From positions 62,001 through 126,000 of the forward strand of contig JAWKZG010000005.1 of assembly GCA_041396125.1 (NCBI GenBank): DNA of 64,000 nt, read 5' to 3'. The position numbers and the translations under genes were made by a program. Source of the DNA: JAWKZG01 sp041396125 (lineage in GTDB: Bacteria; Pseudomonadota; Gammaproteobacteria; Competibacterales; Competibacteraceae). How positions within the stretch are numbered: the stretch's first letter is position 1; the number at the start of each line of letters is the position of its first letter. Of this stretch, positions 47,007 to 55,953 are shown in pieces. The notes beneath the pieces were generated by a model. That model did no database searches and was not told the origin of the DNA. It saw nothing but the letters and a program-made list of their open reading frames with translations.

Positions 47007-47924
47007 GTGAATAAACTCAACCCTAAAGTTAGCATCGGTTTACCCGTATTTAATGGTGAAAAATATCTAAAAAAATGTTTGGATTCGCTGCTGTCTCAAA
47101 CTTTTAAAGATTTTGAAATAATTATTAGTGATAACTGTTCAACTGATGCTACAGAAGATATTTGCCATGATTACATAAAACTAGACTCTAGAGTCCGTTA
47201 TCATCGTAACAATCAAAATTTAGGTGCATCCGAAAATTTTAATATCACTTTCAAGCTATCTAAGGGTATATATTTTAAATGGGCAGCTTATGATGATGTC
47301 TGTGCTCCAAGGTTTTTAGATGAATGCGTAAGGATCTTAGACTGTAAACCAGATGTTGTTCTTGTTCATTCCAGAACAAAGTTTATTGACAGTTTTGATC
47401 AAGACATTGGATTCTATAACGGCATACCGAAAACTAATTCAATTGACCCTGTTGTGCGTTTTGCAGATTTGCTATTAGGAAATCCATGCTATGAGGTTTT
47501 CGGTTTAATTCGCTACGACATATTAAAAAAAACCCCACTGATGGGAGACTATGCTAATGGGGATGGGGTTCTTTTGTCGCGCTTAGCCATGTTGGGGCGC
47601 TTTGAGGAAATAAATGAATATCTATTCATGTCACGTCGGCATGATGAGCAATCCATATCAATGCTCAACGACTTCAGAAAATATTCAATTTGGTTTAATC
47701 CTAAATTGCGTGGAAATATACTATTTCCTCACTGGAAAATGCAAATGGAATTCGCCAGATCTATAAATAATTCAAATCCAGATACAATACAAAAATATAA
47801 GTGCTATAAGCACCTCTATTGGAACTCTCTTATTAACAAGGAAAAGCTCATAAAAGACATCAAGAATCAAGCAAATGAGATCAAACGAACATATTTTTCT
47901 AAAACCCTTGATAGATATATTTAA
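47007..47924 (+). CDS. Family 2 glycosyltransferase
   Basis: A 305-residue GT-A fold transferase likely to add a sugar to the lipid-linked repeat unit at the cytoplasmic face. Seen: VSIGLPVFNGEKYLKKCLDS with LLSQTFKDFEIIISDNCSTD, and AAYDDVCAP in place of the DxD loop. The GTG start at 47007 is supported by continuity of the family N-terminus. It is a paralogue of the gene at 62289: both share the SDN/CDN-x-STD core, the (W)(A/C)xxDDxCAP loop and an EVFGLIR segment. Low-GC codon use contrasts with that paralogue. Confidence 0.88.
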   Translation: MNKLNPKVSIGLPVFNGEKYLKKCLDSLLSQTFKDFEIIISDNCSTDATEDICHDYIKLDSRVRYHRNNQNLGASENFNITFKLSKGIYFKWAAYDDVCAPRFLDECVRILDCKPDVVLVHSRTKFIDSFDQDIGFYNGIPKTNSIDPVVRFADLLLGNPCYEVFGLIRYDILKKTPLMGDYANGDGVLLSRLAMLGRFEEINEYLFMSRRHDEQSISMLNDFRKYSIWFNPKLRGNILFPHWKMQMEFARSINNSNPDTIQKYKCYKHLYWNSLINKEKLIKDIKNQANEIKRTYFSKTLDRYI

Positions 47925-48084
47925 TAAAGCACTTAAAGTAAGTATTTAATTAATAATATGGCCAATTTAAGCTTTTGTTATAAAATCACTTCTTCTGGTA
48001 CATGAAAAATCGGCTTTACAAAACTGACATTTTTTTACTTGATTAATACGTGCAAAAAATATTCTCTGTTTAATATACAATAAG
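47925..48084. other. Short AT-rich intergenic region
   Basis: No gene, terminator or motif that I can support. The following gene lacks a good ribosome-binding site here. Confidence 0.4.
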
Positions 48085-49035
48085 ATGCCACGCGTTTCAG
48101 TTATTCTCCCGACCTATAATTGCGGTAACTATATTGGTTCCGCTTTAGAATCCGAGGTCATTGTGGTTGACGATGGCTCAACTGACAATACTTATGATGT
48201 AATAAGTCATTGGAAAAATAGGTTAACTTATCTGTATCAAGATAACCGTGGGCCTTCAGCTGCTCGCAATCTTGCTGTATCTCATGCAACTGGCGAATTT
48301 TTGGCGTATCTTGATGCAGACGATAAATGGTTTCCGTACAAGCTTGAGCAACAAGTTGCCTTTCTTCAGTTGAATTTGGAGTGTGGATTGGTACACAGCG
48401 ATGTGGTCGTAATTGACGAAGCCGATCTAGTTCTCTTTCAACGCTTCGATTACGAGAACTGCCGCCCTCTTTTACAGGGGCACTGTGCTCGAGAATTACT
48501 TTGCTCTTCGTCTATACATCTGTCAACGGTCATGGAGAGGTACGGATGTAATCAGGAGGTAGGTGGTTTTGATGAACGAATTCGGTATGGTGAAGATTAC
48601 CTACATTGGCTCAAAGTTGTTTTGGAAGGAAGACATGCACTAGGTTATATTGAGGAATCACTTGCCCAATATCGCCAACGGTCTGGAAGCCTTAGCAATA
48701 TAGAAAACATACAATTTGTCAATGCTAAGTCAGTCCGAATGATAGAGTCGTTGCTTACTGTTTATAGTACCATTCTAGAAAGTCATTATAAGAAATCGAT
48801 TCTCGATTCAAAGGCTGAGAAAATTGTCCGCGAAAAAATCTTCGAGTTGATGGTTGGAGTGACCTATGGTTACCGGCAACTTTGCCGTAATGATTTAGCA
48901 CGATGCCAGGCAGTTAAGTTGATATGTAATTCTCCAATTGCAATTCGGCCTTACATGGAATTGTTGAAGTCGTATATTCCGCCGTCCATTAAGACTCTAA
49001 TAAGAGGCCACGATGGAAAAAGATCAAATTTATAG
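48085..49035 (+). CDS. Family 2 glycosyltransferase with internal deletion
   Basis: A 316-residue glycosyltransferase: PRVSVILPTYNCGNYIGSALES runs directly into EVIVVDDGSTDNTYDVI, with LDADDKW as the DxD loop and RYGEDYLHWLKV later. Compared with the usual family pattern, about nine residues (the hL-x-Q-x-Y/F-x-x-[FIY] segment between the first helix and the second strand) are missing without loss of frame. That stretch forms part of the nucleotide-sugar pocket, so activity is doubtful. The rest is normal. No good ribosome-binding site precedes the ATG. Confidence 0.82.
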   Translation: MPRVSVILPTYNCGNYIGSALESEVIVVDDGSTDNTYDVISHWKNRLTYLYQDNRGPSAARNLAVSHATGEFLAYLDADDKWFPYKLEQQVAFLQLNLECGLVHSDVVVIDEADLVLFQRFDYENCRPLLQGHCARELLCSSSIHLSTVMERYGCNQEVGGFDERIRYGEDYLHWLKVVLEGRHALGYIEESLAQYRQRSGSLSNIENIQFVNAKSVRMIESLLTVYSTILESHYKKSILDSKAEKIVREKIFELMVGVTYGYRQLCRNDLARCQAVKLICNSPIAIRPYMELLKSYIPPSIKTLIRGHDGKRSNL

Positions 49036-49121
49036 CTTTTTTTTAATTTGCTTTCCCTTAAAAATAGATCGCAATCATATTGAATGATCTTTAATACAGA
49101 ATGGAATCCATCATTTTATAA

Positions 49122-50321
49122 TTGATCAGGTCGGGGAGCAACCACACGCCTGAAGATGGTTTAGATTATATGCAAGAAGCTGATCACTTTTATTGGGATA
49201 GGTTTGTCGATAATCACCCTTTTGGGTGTTCCTACCATCTTTCTTCGTGGAAAGATATCATTGCGGAAAGTTATGTACATAATACGTATCGCCTAATAGC
49301 AACTGACGATAACAGGAGTGCGTGTGTGCGACAAATCGGTGCAATGGAACAATCTGCTGCAAATTATCATTACGAGGATTCTGTAACGGGTTTAGTATCC
49401 TTAGTGCATATTCGACATTGGCTTTTTGGTAATTGCCTAGTCTCAATGCCATTTTTCGATGCTGGCGGAGTCCTCGCAACCGATATGGAAGTGGAAAGAA
49501 TGCTGGTTGATGAGAGCTTGCGGATTGCTAGTGATTTATGTGTATCTACACTTGAACTCCGGCAATACCATCCACTTACTTGCTTAGGTGATCAGAAGGC
49601 TAGTACAGAGTTTTTGCAAAAGGCAATACTTATAAGAAAGTCTCAAAACTGGTATGTCTCTGCAACGACTAATAAATTTCGTTTGTTATTAAAACTTCAG
49701 AATGATTCTGAAGCACTCATGAATGCTTTTAAAGCAAAACTCAGAAATCAAATTCGTAAACCACTCAAAGAAGGATTAATTGTAAAAATTGGAAAACTTG
49801 AATTACTTGACGATTTTTATAATGTTTTTGCAGAAAACATGCGCGATTTGGGCTCCCCGGTGCATTCGAGAAACTTTATTCAGAATATTCTGGTAGAATT
49901 TTCAAAAACTACCAATATATTCGTAGTATATGGTGAAGGAACCCCCTTGGCCGGCAGCGTGACTATCGGATTTAAGGATACTCTATACAACCCATGGGCT
50001 TCATCACTTCGTCGCTACAGTCATCTCGCCCCCAATATGTTGCTTTATTGGTCAATGCTAGAATTTGCATGTCAAAACGGGTATCAGCGTTTTGATTTTG
50101 GACGTTCCACGCCTGGGGAAGGCACTTATAAATTTAAAGAGCAATGGGGGGCTAAACCAGAACCGCTCTATTGGTATCGTTTTTCAAGAAAGCCACAAGA
50201 GCATCAAAAAAATATTATTGAAAAAGATAAGATGGCCACTGCGATTAAATACTGGAAAAAACTTCCAGTACCTTTGACAAAAATCATTGGCCCACCCATT
50301 CGTAAATATATCAACCTATAA
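49122..50321 (+). CDS. FemAB-like protein of XrtA/PEP-CTERM loci
   Basis: A 399-residue GNAT-fold protein resembling FemAB peptidyl/aminoacyl transferases. Segments such as HIRHWLFGNCLVSMPFFDAG, KLRNQIRKPLKEG, NPWASSLRRY, LAPNMLLYWSMLEFAC and FDFGRSTPGEGTYKFKEQWG fit the PEP-CTERM-locus FemAB family (TIGR03019). Members always occur in these loci and may acylate the polysaccharide or an aminosugar; the reaction is unknown. The frame opens with TTG (49122); the ATG at 49170 (MQEADHFYWDRFV) is a credible alternative. Confidence 0.9.
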   Translation: MIRSGSNHTPEDGLDYMQEADHFYWDRFVDNHPFGCSYHLSSWKDIIAESYVHNTYRLIATDDNRSACVRQIGAMEQSAANYHYEDSVTGLVSLVHIRHWLFGNCLVSMPFFDAGGVLATDMEVERMLVDESLRIASDLCVSTLELRQYHPLTCLGDQKASTEFLQKAILIRKSQNWYVSATTNKFRLLLKLQNDSEALMNAFKAKLRNQIRKPLKEGLIVKIGKLELLDDFYNVFAENMRDLGSPVHSRNFIQNILVEFSKTTNIFVVYGEGTPLAGSVTIGFKDTLYNPWASSLRRYSHLAPNMLLYWSMLEFACQNGYQRFDFGRSTPGEGTYKFKEQWGAKPEPLYWYRFSRKPQEHQKNIIEKDKMATAIKYWKKLPVPLTKIIGPPIRKYINL

Positions 50322-50331
50322 ATAAAAAGTA

Positions 50332-51552
50332 ATGCGTATATTGTTTCTTACCCACCGTATTCCGTATCCACCGAATAAAGGTGATAAGATACGTTCGTAT
50401 CACATTCTCAATTATCTTATAAAATCACATGAAATTTATCTGGCAAGTTTAATAGACCAAAAAAAAGACAAGCAATTTCTTCTATTTTTAAAGGAACACA
50501 CAAAAAAATTTATTCACGATACAATCAATCCTTCAATTAAAAAAATATATTGCTTATCGAGTTTATTAACGAACCAGCCAATTACTTCTTGTTTTTTCTA
50601 TTCCAAATCCCTACAACGAGCGATAGACAAACTTATTGTTAACAATGAGATTGATATTTTTTTTTGCTTCTCATCACAGATGGCTGAATATATTTTCCGC
50701 TCAAAGTATTTGGATCGAATAAAAGAACATATTTGCATCATAGATATGATTGATGTTGATTCCTGCAAATGGGCACAATATGCTGAAAATAAGGTAGGTT
50801 GGCGTCGTTGGATATATAACTATGAAGCGCGCCAACTGACAAACTATGAGCAAAAAATCATTGAGTTTTTCGATCACGTTCTCGTTGTCAGCGACCAGGA
50901 AAAAGATCTTTTGATCCAGAAGGCACAGGCAGCAAACGTGCTTTCCATTAAAAACGGGGTTGACAGCATTTTTTTCGATCCCGATTTTCGCAGTAAACTG
51001 CGTTCCAGGAATCCTAGAATTGTCTTCACCGGTGTGATGGATTACTGGCCGAACATTGAAGGTGTTCAATGGTTTGGGGAGAAAATATTTCCTTGTATTC
51101 AGAAAGTTATCCCTTCAGTCGAATTTTTCATCGTTGGTAGCCAACCAAGTTCTGAAATACGGCGCCTTGGGGAGCGAAACGGTATTTACGTCACCGGCTA
51201 TGTCGATGATGTGCGTGATTACTTATCGGCTGCAGATGTTTGCGTAGCACCGCTGCGTATTGCGCGCGGAATTCAGAATAAAGTGCTGGAGGCCATGTCA
51301 ATGGCTAAAGCGGTAGTCGCGACACCCCAGGCACTGGAAGGCATCCAGGCTGAACCAGGGATAGAAGTGCTGTCAGCAGCAGATGAGCATTCTTTTGCAA
51401 CGGCGGTAATTGAATTAATTCAAAATAAGAGCAAAGCACAAGAGATGGGAGAACTTGCCCGGGAGTGCGTCCAGCGCGATTACAATTGGGAAAAAAATTT
51501 AAGCCTGCTTGATAGCTTAATTCTTGAAAATACTCTGGTTCATAATACTTAG
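50332..51552 (+). CDS. XrtA-locus family 4-like glycosyltransferase (TIGR03087 type)
   Basis: A 406-residue GT-B transferase. The N-terminus RILFLTHRIPYPPNKGDKIRS is diagnostic of the PEP-CTERM-locus stp1 family. The C-terminal domain has FTGVMDYWPNIEGVQWF, VTGYVDDVRDYLSAADV and APLRIARGIQNKVLEAMSM, the nucleotide-sugar-binding region. It follows the FemAB-like gene by 10 bp, as in canonical loci. In such loci xrtA commonly stands beside this gene; here the next frame is a PcRGLX/YetA-like protein instead. Confidence 0.92.
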   Translation: MRILFLTHRIPYPPNKGDKIRSYHILNYLIKSHEIYLASLIDQKKDKQFLLFLKEHTKKFIHDTINPSIKKIYCLSSLLTNQPITSCFFYSKSLQRAIDKLIVNNEIDIFFCFSSQMAEYIFRSKYLDRIKEHICIIDMIDVDSCKWAQYAENKVGWRRWIYNYEARQLTNYEQKIIEFFDHVLVVSDQEKDLLIQKAQAANVLSIKNGVDSIFFDPDFRSKLRSRNPRIVFTGVMDYWPNIEGVQWFGEKIFPCIQKVIPSVEFFIVGSQPSSEIRRLGERNGIYVTGYVDDVRDYLSAADVCVAPLRIARGIQNKVLEAMSMAKAVVATPQALEGIQAEPGIEVLSAADEHSFATAVIELIQNKSKAQEMGELARECVQRDYNWEKNLSLLDSLILENTLVHNT

Positions 51553-51568
51553 CCTAATAAGGCCAATA

Positions 51569-54113
51569 ATGCCAAAAACGGATCTCAATATACCAATCTG
51601 GCTGCATGAAACGAAAGGATTCAAAAGACGATATGAACCTGTACGGATTGGTGTGCCCGTATGTCGCGGACTTTTGCATGATTCCGATGATATTGCCCTG
51701 ATTGATTCCGAACAGCAGTTTATACCTGTACAGGCCCGCAGCTTGGCACTCTGGCCGGATCGAAGCATTAAATGGTTATTGCTTGATTTTTTTGCCGATA
51801 GTGAACCGAACTGTAAACAGCAATATTTTCTTATTGACAAAGTATCGGCAGAAAAAATATCTGATAATCATGAATTCAACGTGGTTTGCTTTACTGATCA
51901 ATCAAGTCATTTTTCTATTAGCACAGGCAACATCCAATACGAGATTCATAAAAATAATTCATCCTTGCTAAGTGGAGTATTCTTGGGTAAAACAAGGGTT
52001 TCATCCCAGAATACGTTACAGGTTAACCTAAAAGATTCAAAAGAACGCTTGCTAACTCTTCAAGTTGAGAACTATATCGTTGAAGAATCAGGGCCATTAC
52101 GTGCTACTTTTACAGCGGAGGGTTTTTTCTCCGTTAATCAAAAAAAGTCACCTGTCGCATTCAAAAGTCGAATAACTTTTTTTGCTGAGCTTTCTGCGGT
52201 AAAAGTTGAATTTACGATAATAAACACCCACGCTGCTGCGCATCCAGGAGGTCTGTGGGATTTGGGTGATCCTGGTTCTTTCTTATTCAATGAATTGTCT
52301 ATAAACATTATTCCCAACTCTGCGTCACAAGGCTTGAGCTGGAAAGATCAGGAGGCTGGCGACTGGCATGTATTTGAGGGCGATGGTTGGTTCTTGTATC
52401 AGGATTCCAGTGGCGGAGACCAGTGGAACTCACCAAATCATGTGGATCACTCTGGTAGCTCCTCGGTTTCCTTTAAAGGATATCGAGTCTTTGACGCGAG
52501 CCAGCTATCGCAACGGCAGCAAATTGCTGACGGCATGCGAGCCAATCCGATTGTACGTCTTGAAACTGAAGCAGGCTGGTTAGCGGTTTGTATGCCGCAC
52601 TTTTGGCAAAATTTTCCCAAAGGGCTGCGCTGGCAAAATGATCATTTAAGCATTGGGCTATTTCCCGGTGAAAGCCGCAATAGCTTTGAATTGCAGGGTG
52701 GTGAGCAAAAGCGGCATACTTTTTGGCTTGTCTTTGGTACACCTACACAAGAAATGGTTATTCCCGGATTGCTCAATCCGATCCAGATATCAATCGATCC
52801 CGAATGGATCGAGCGAACAAAAGCCGTACCTTATTTCAGTCCACAGCAGAGCGACAAAAATCAAGACTATATCGCCTATATCTCGAATATCATCGAAGGG
52901 CCAAATTCGTTCTTCAGCAAGCGAGAATTAATAGATGAGTACGGCTGGCGCAATTTTGGCGATCTTTACGCGGATCACGAGGCGGTCAATCACACAGGAA
53001 CGCGGCCATTCGTGTCGCATTACAATAATCAATATGATTTTATTTACGGGGCCTTAGTCCATTTTCTAAGAAGCAGTGATTGGCGTTGGTTTCAACTCAT
53101 GGACGCTGCGGCTCAACATACGATTGATATTGACATTTATCACACCGATCAAGACAAATCAGCCTATAATCACGGTTTGTTTTGGCATACAGATCACTAT
53201 CACCATACACATACGTGTACACATCGAACCTATAGCCGCCAAAATCGCGGGAACGGAAACTATGGCGGCGGCCCGAGCAATGAACACAACTATACGTCAG
53301 GGTTACTGTATTATTTTTACCTGACCGGTGATCCAGAAGCCGCGTCGGCAGTAATAGAATTGGCCAATTGGGTTATCAGTATGGATGAGGGGAGTCATAC
53401 CCTACTGGGCATAATCGACTCGGGACCAACGGGAGATGCCAGTAAAACCACCAGTGCAGATTATCACAAGGCCGGGCGGGGCGCAGGAAACTCAATTAAT
53501 GCGCTACTGGACGCGTATGCCTTATCCAATGATCGACACTATTTTGATAAAGCTGAAGCTTTGATACAACGCTGCATCCACCCTACCGATGATATCGATG
53601 CACTTAAATTGGATGAGCCAGAATACCGCTGGTCTTATCTGGTATTTCTGCAAGTGCTTGGCAAATATCTCAACACAAAACTAGAATTGGGTGAGATAGA
53701 TTATTATTTTATTACGCACGTGACAACCTGCTTCACTATGCCAATGGATACTGACTAACGAAGTGCCCTATAAAGACGTTTTACATAAAGTCGATATTCC
53801 CACTGAAACCTGGCCTGCTCAAGATATCCGCAAATGCCATGTGCTGCATTTGGCCGCACAATATGCTCCATCTGACAACAAAGCAGATTTCAGCGCAAAG
53901 GCCCGCTATTTTTTTGACCGATGTTTACAGGATTTACTGAGTTTTGAGACGGCTTATCTAACGCGGCCCTTGGTTATTCTGTGTGTATACGGTTATGTGC
54001 ACGGATACTTTCAGAAACCTTCTCAAAACGAGTTGAATTTCCAAACACATGCCTATGATTTCGGCATTCCTGAGCAATTTATTCCTCAAAAGCACGCTTC
54101 AAGAAGACACTGA
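51569..54113 (+). CDS. PcRGLX/YetA-like protein, putative polysaccharide lyase (one-base frame lesion)
   Basis: About 847 residues after correction. The N-terminal RIFT-barrel-like segment (RIGVPVCRGLLHDSDDIALI, SLALWPDRSIKWLLLDF) resembles exo-rhamnogalacturonan lyase PcRGLX and YetA. The C-terminal half looks like an alpha/alpha toroid, with a His-rich probable active-site stretch (HTDHYHHTHTCTHRTYS) and NEHNYTSGLLYYFYLTGDPE. No signal peptide is visible. The frame breaks near 53740: removing one base around CCAATGGATACTGACTAACG restores ...NEVPYKDVLHKVDIPTETW and yields 848 codons. The ATG at 51569 is preferred because the longer frame overlaps the previous gene. Function is inferred from fold resemblance only. 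Confidence 0.65.
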
Positions 54114-54195
54114 CACAAAAATGTAAGGTCACAGTGCAGGAATTCGGACGTTTATACAAAGATAAATGGCACTCGTTGAAATACCGGTTGCGCTA

Positions 54196-55345
54196 ATGTC
54201 AGTAATACGTCCACGACTTGCCTACGTGGTTAACAGCCTTAATCCAGGCGGTACCGAGAAACTCGTCGTCGATATGAGCCTGGCCTTCGGCCGAACGCTA
54301 CGAGGTCATAGTGATATGTTTGGATCTACCTGGGTTATGGGCGACGGGTTTACGCCAACACAATATCCCAGTTTATTGTCTTTGGCGACAACCTGGACTG
54401 GATGTCGCAATGCCGTTAAAGCTTGCAAGTTATTGTCGCCAGCACCAGATTCAAATTATTCATGCGCATCAGTGTACCCCTTGGTTTTATTCGGCTTTAT
54501 CGAGAATATTGTATCCGTCACCACGCCTGTTATTGGAAGAACATGGCCGATTTTACCCCGAGATAACGAACAAGAAACGGATCTGGTTTAACAAATTGCT
54601 CACGAAACGGCTAACGCACCGTTTTGTTGCAGTATCGAAAGACGTCAAAGACCGGTTAGTACAGTATGAAGGATTAGATCAGCGTTATATCGAGGTTATT
54701 TATAACGGCGTGAAGCCTGAACCGCCCCTTGATAAAACAAAAGCACAGCTGCGACGCGAATTCGGATTCGATACTGATCAATTCGTAGTCGGCACGATTG
54801 GGCGATTTGATCCCATTAAGAATTTTCCATTACTGATTCACAGCCTGGCTCAAGCCAGTCAAACCTTGCCGCAACTGCGTGCATTATTAATCGGCAACGG
54901 TCCTGTATTTAAAGAAGTCCGACAATTAATTGGGGAACTAGGCCTTGCGAATCGCATTCTGCTAACCGGCTACCGTGACGATGCCAAAAAACTCATCAAG
55001 TGCCTGGATTTATTTGTGCTATCAAGCTTTAGCGAAGGTACTTCCATGGCTTTGCTGGAAAGCATAGCGGCGGGCGTGCCTGTGGTAGTCACAGCTGTAG
55101 GAGGAAACCCGGAGATTGTGCTGAAGGAGCAAACAGGCTGGGTGGTGCCATCAGATTCTACAGAGGAGTTAACCACAGCAATTGTCGATGCCGCTGTTAA
55201 TTCTGCGAAAGGTCAGTATTTCAGCGTGGCCGCGAAACACCGCTTCGAGGATCATTTTACGTTTGCCAAAATGATAGAGCGCTATGATGCGCTCTATCAA
55301 TCTATGTTGTCAGTGCAGGCACAGGCGGCTCCATACGGTGCCTAA
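54196..55345 (+). CDS. XrtA-locus family 4 glycosyltransferase, TIGR03088 type (one-base frame lesion)
   Basis: A GT-B transferase. It begins SVIRPRLAYVVNSLNPGGTEKL, typical of the stp2 family, then loses frame near 54299. Removing one base restores RYEVIVICLDLPGLWATGLRQ and gives 383 codons, the normal size. The remainder is intact: HAHQCTPWFYSAL, EEHGRFYPEI, VIYNGVKPEP, VGTIGRFDPIKNFPLL and FSEGTSMALLESIAAGVPVV, the nucleotide-sugar loop. Its 3' end overlaps the next gene's GTG by 8 bp. A sequencing error or a recent lesion are both possible. Confidence 0.85.
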
Positions 55346-55949
55346 TCTCAAAAAAATTTTAAAACTGAGTCTATTTGGTATTTGCTTGATATTGACTATC
55401 CCATTAAGCTTAATGGCATATATTGAAAAAAAAATTACCCCTAGTGAAGAATTGTTTGTATGTTTCGGGCAATTTTTAGCGCTTTTCCCCGGCATCATAG
55501 GCAGTTACCTGCGTACTGCTTATTATTTTTTCAGTCTGAACCGCTGTTCCTGGGAAATCCGTATCGGTTTCGGTTCGTACTTTACCCATCGTGGTGCGTC
55601 TATGGATGCAAACGCCTCGATGGGCTCTTATTGCGTTATCGGCAGCGCACAGATCGGCAAGGGGGTCATGATGGCGAGCCACGTCAGCATACCTAGCGGC
55701 AAACGTCAGCATTTTGATGCCACAGGCGGGATTTCCTCCGAGCCGCGATTCGATAAAGTCACCATCGGCGCGGGCTGCTGGATCGGGGAAGGCGCCATTA
55801 TCCTGGCCGATGTGGGCAGCCATTGCATCGTGTCGGCAGGAACCGTCGTGATCAATAATATGCCCGATGGACAGTTGATTGCCGGCAACCCAGGCAAACC
55901 GATCAGGGCATTGAAACAAAAAAACGCCGATTACCGCCGGAGCAAATAA
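55338..55949 (+). CDS. Hexapeptide-repeat acyltransferase (LbetaH fold)
   Basis: A 203-residue probable O-acetyltransferase. It starts at a GTG at 55338 inside the preceding gene's last codons, giving an N-terminal region with one hydrophobic helix (SLFGICLILTIPLSLMAYI) and then hexapeptide repeats: GSYFTHRGASMDANASMGSYC, IGSAQIGKGVMMASHVSI, VTIGAGCWIGEGAIILADV and IVSAGTVVINNMPDGQLIAGNPGKPI. It resembles serine acetyltransferase/WbbJ-type enzymes that decorate polysaccharides. The four-base gap to the next gene and its place in the XrtA-type row indicate co-expression. Confidence 0.88.
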   Translation: MPNLKKILKLSLFGICLILTIPLSLMAYIEKKITPSEELFVCFGQFLALFPGIIGSYLRTAYYFFSLNRCSWEIRIGFGSYFTHRGASMDANASMGSYCVIGSAQIGKGVMMASHVSIPSGKRQHFDATGGISSEPRFDKVTIGAGCWIGEGAIILADVGSHCIVSAGTVVINNMPDGQLIAGNPGKPIRALKQKNADYRRSK

Positions 55950-55953
55950 CAGT

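Noticed and set aside
51569..54113. Exosortase or another multi-spanning membrane protein in the canonical xrtA slot
   Set aside because: The protein is soluble-looking, long, and has RIFT-barrel and toroid-type features instead of multiple membrane helices.
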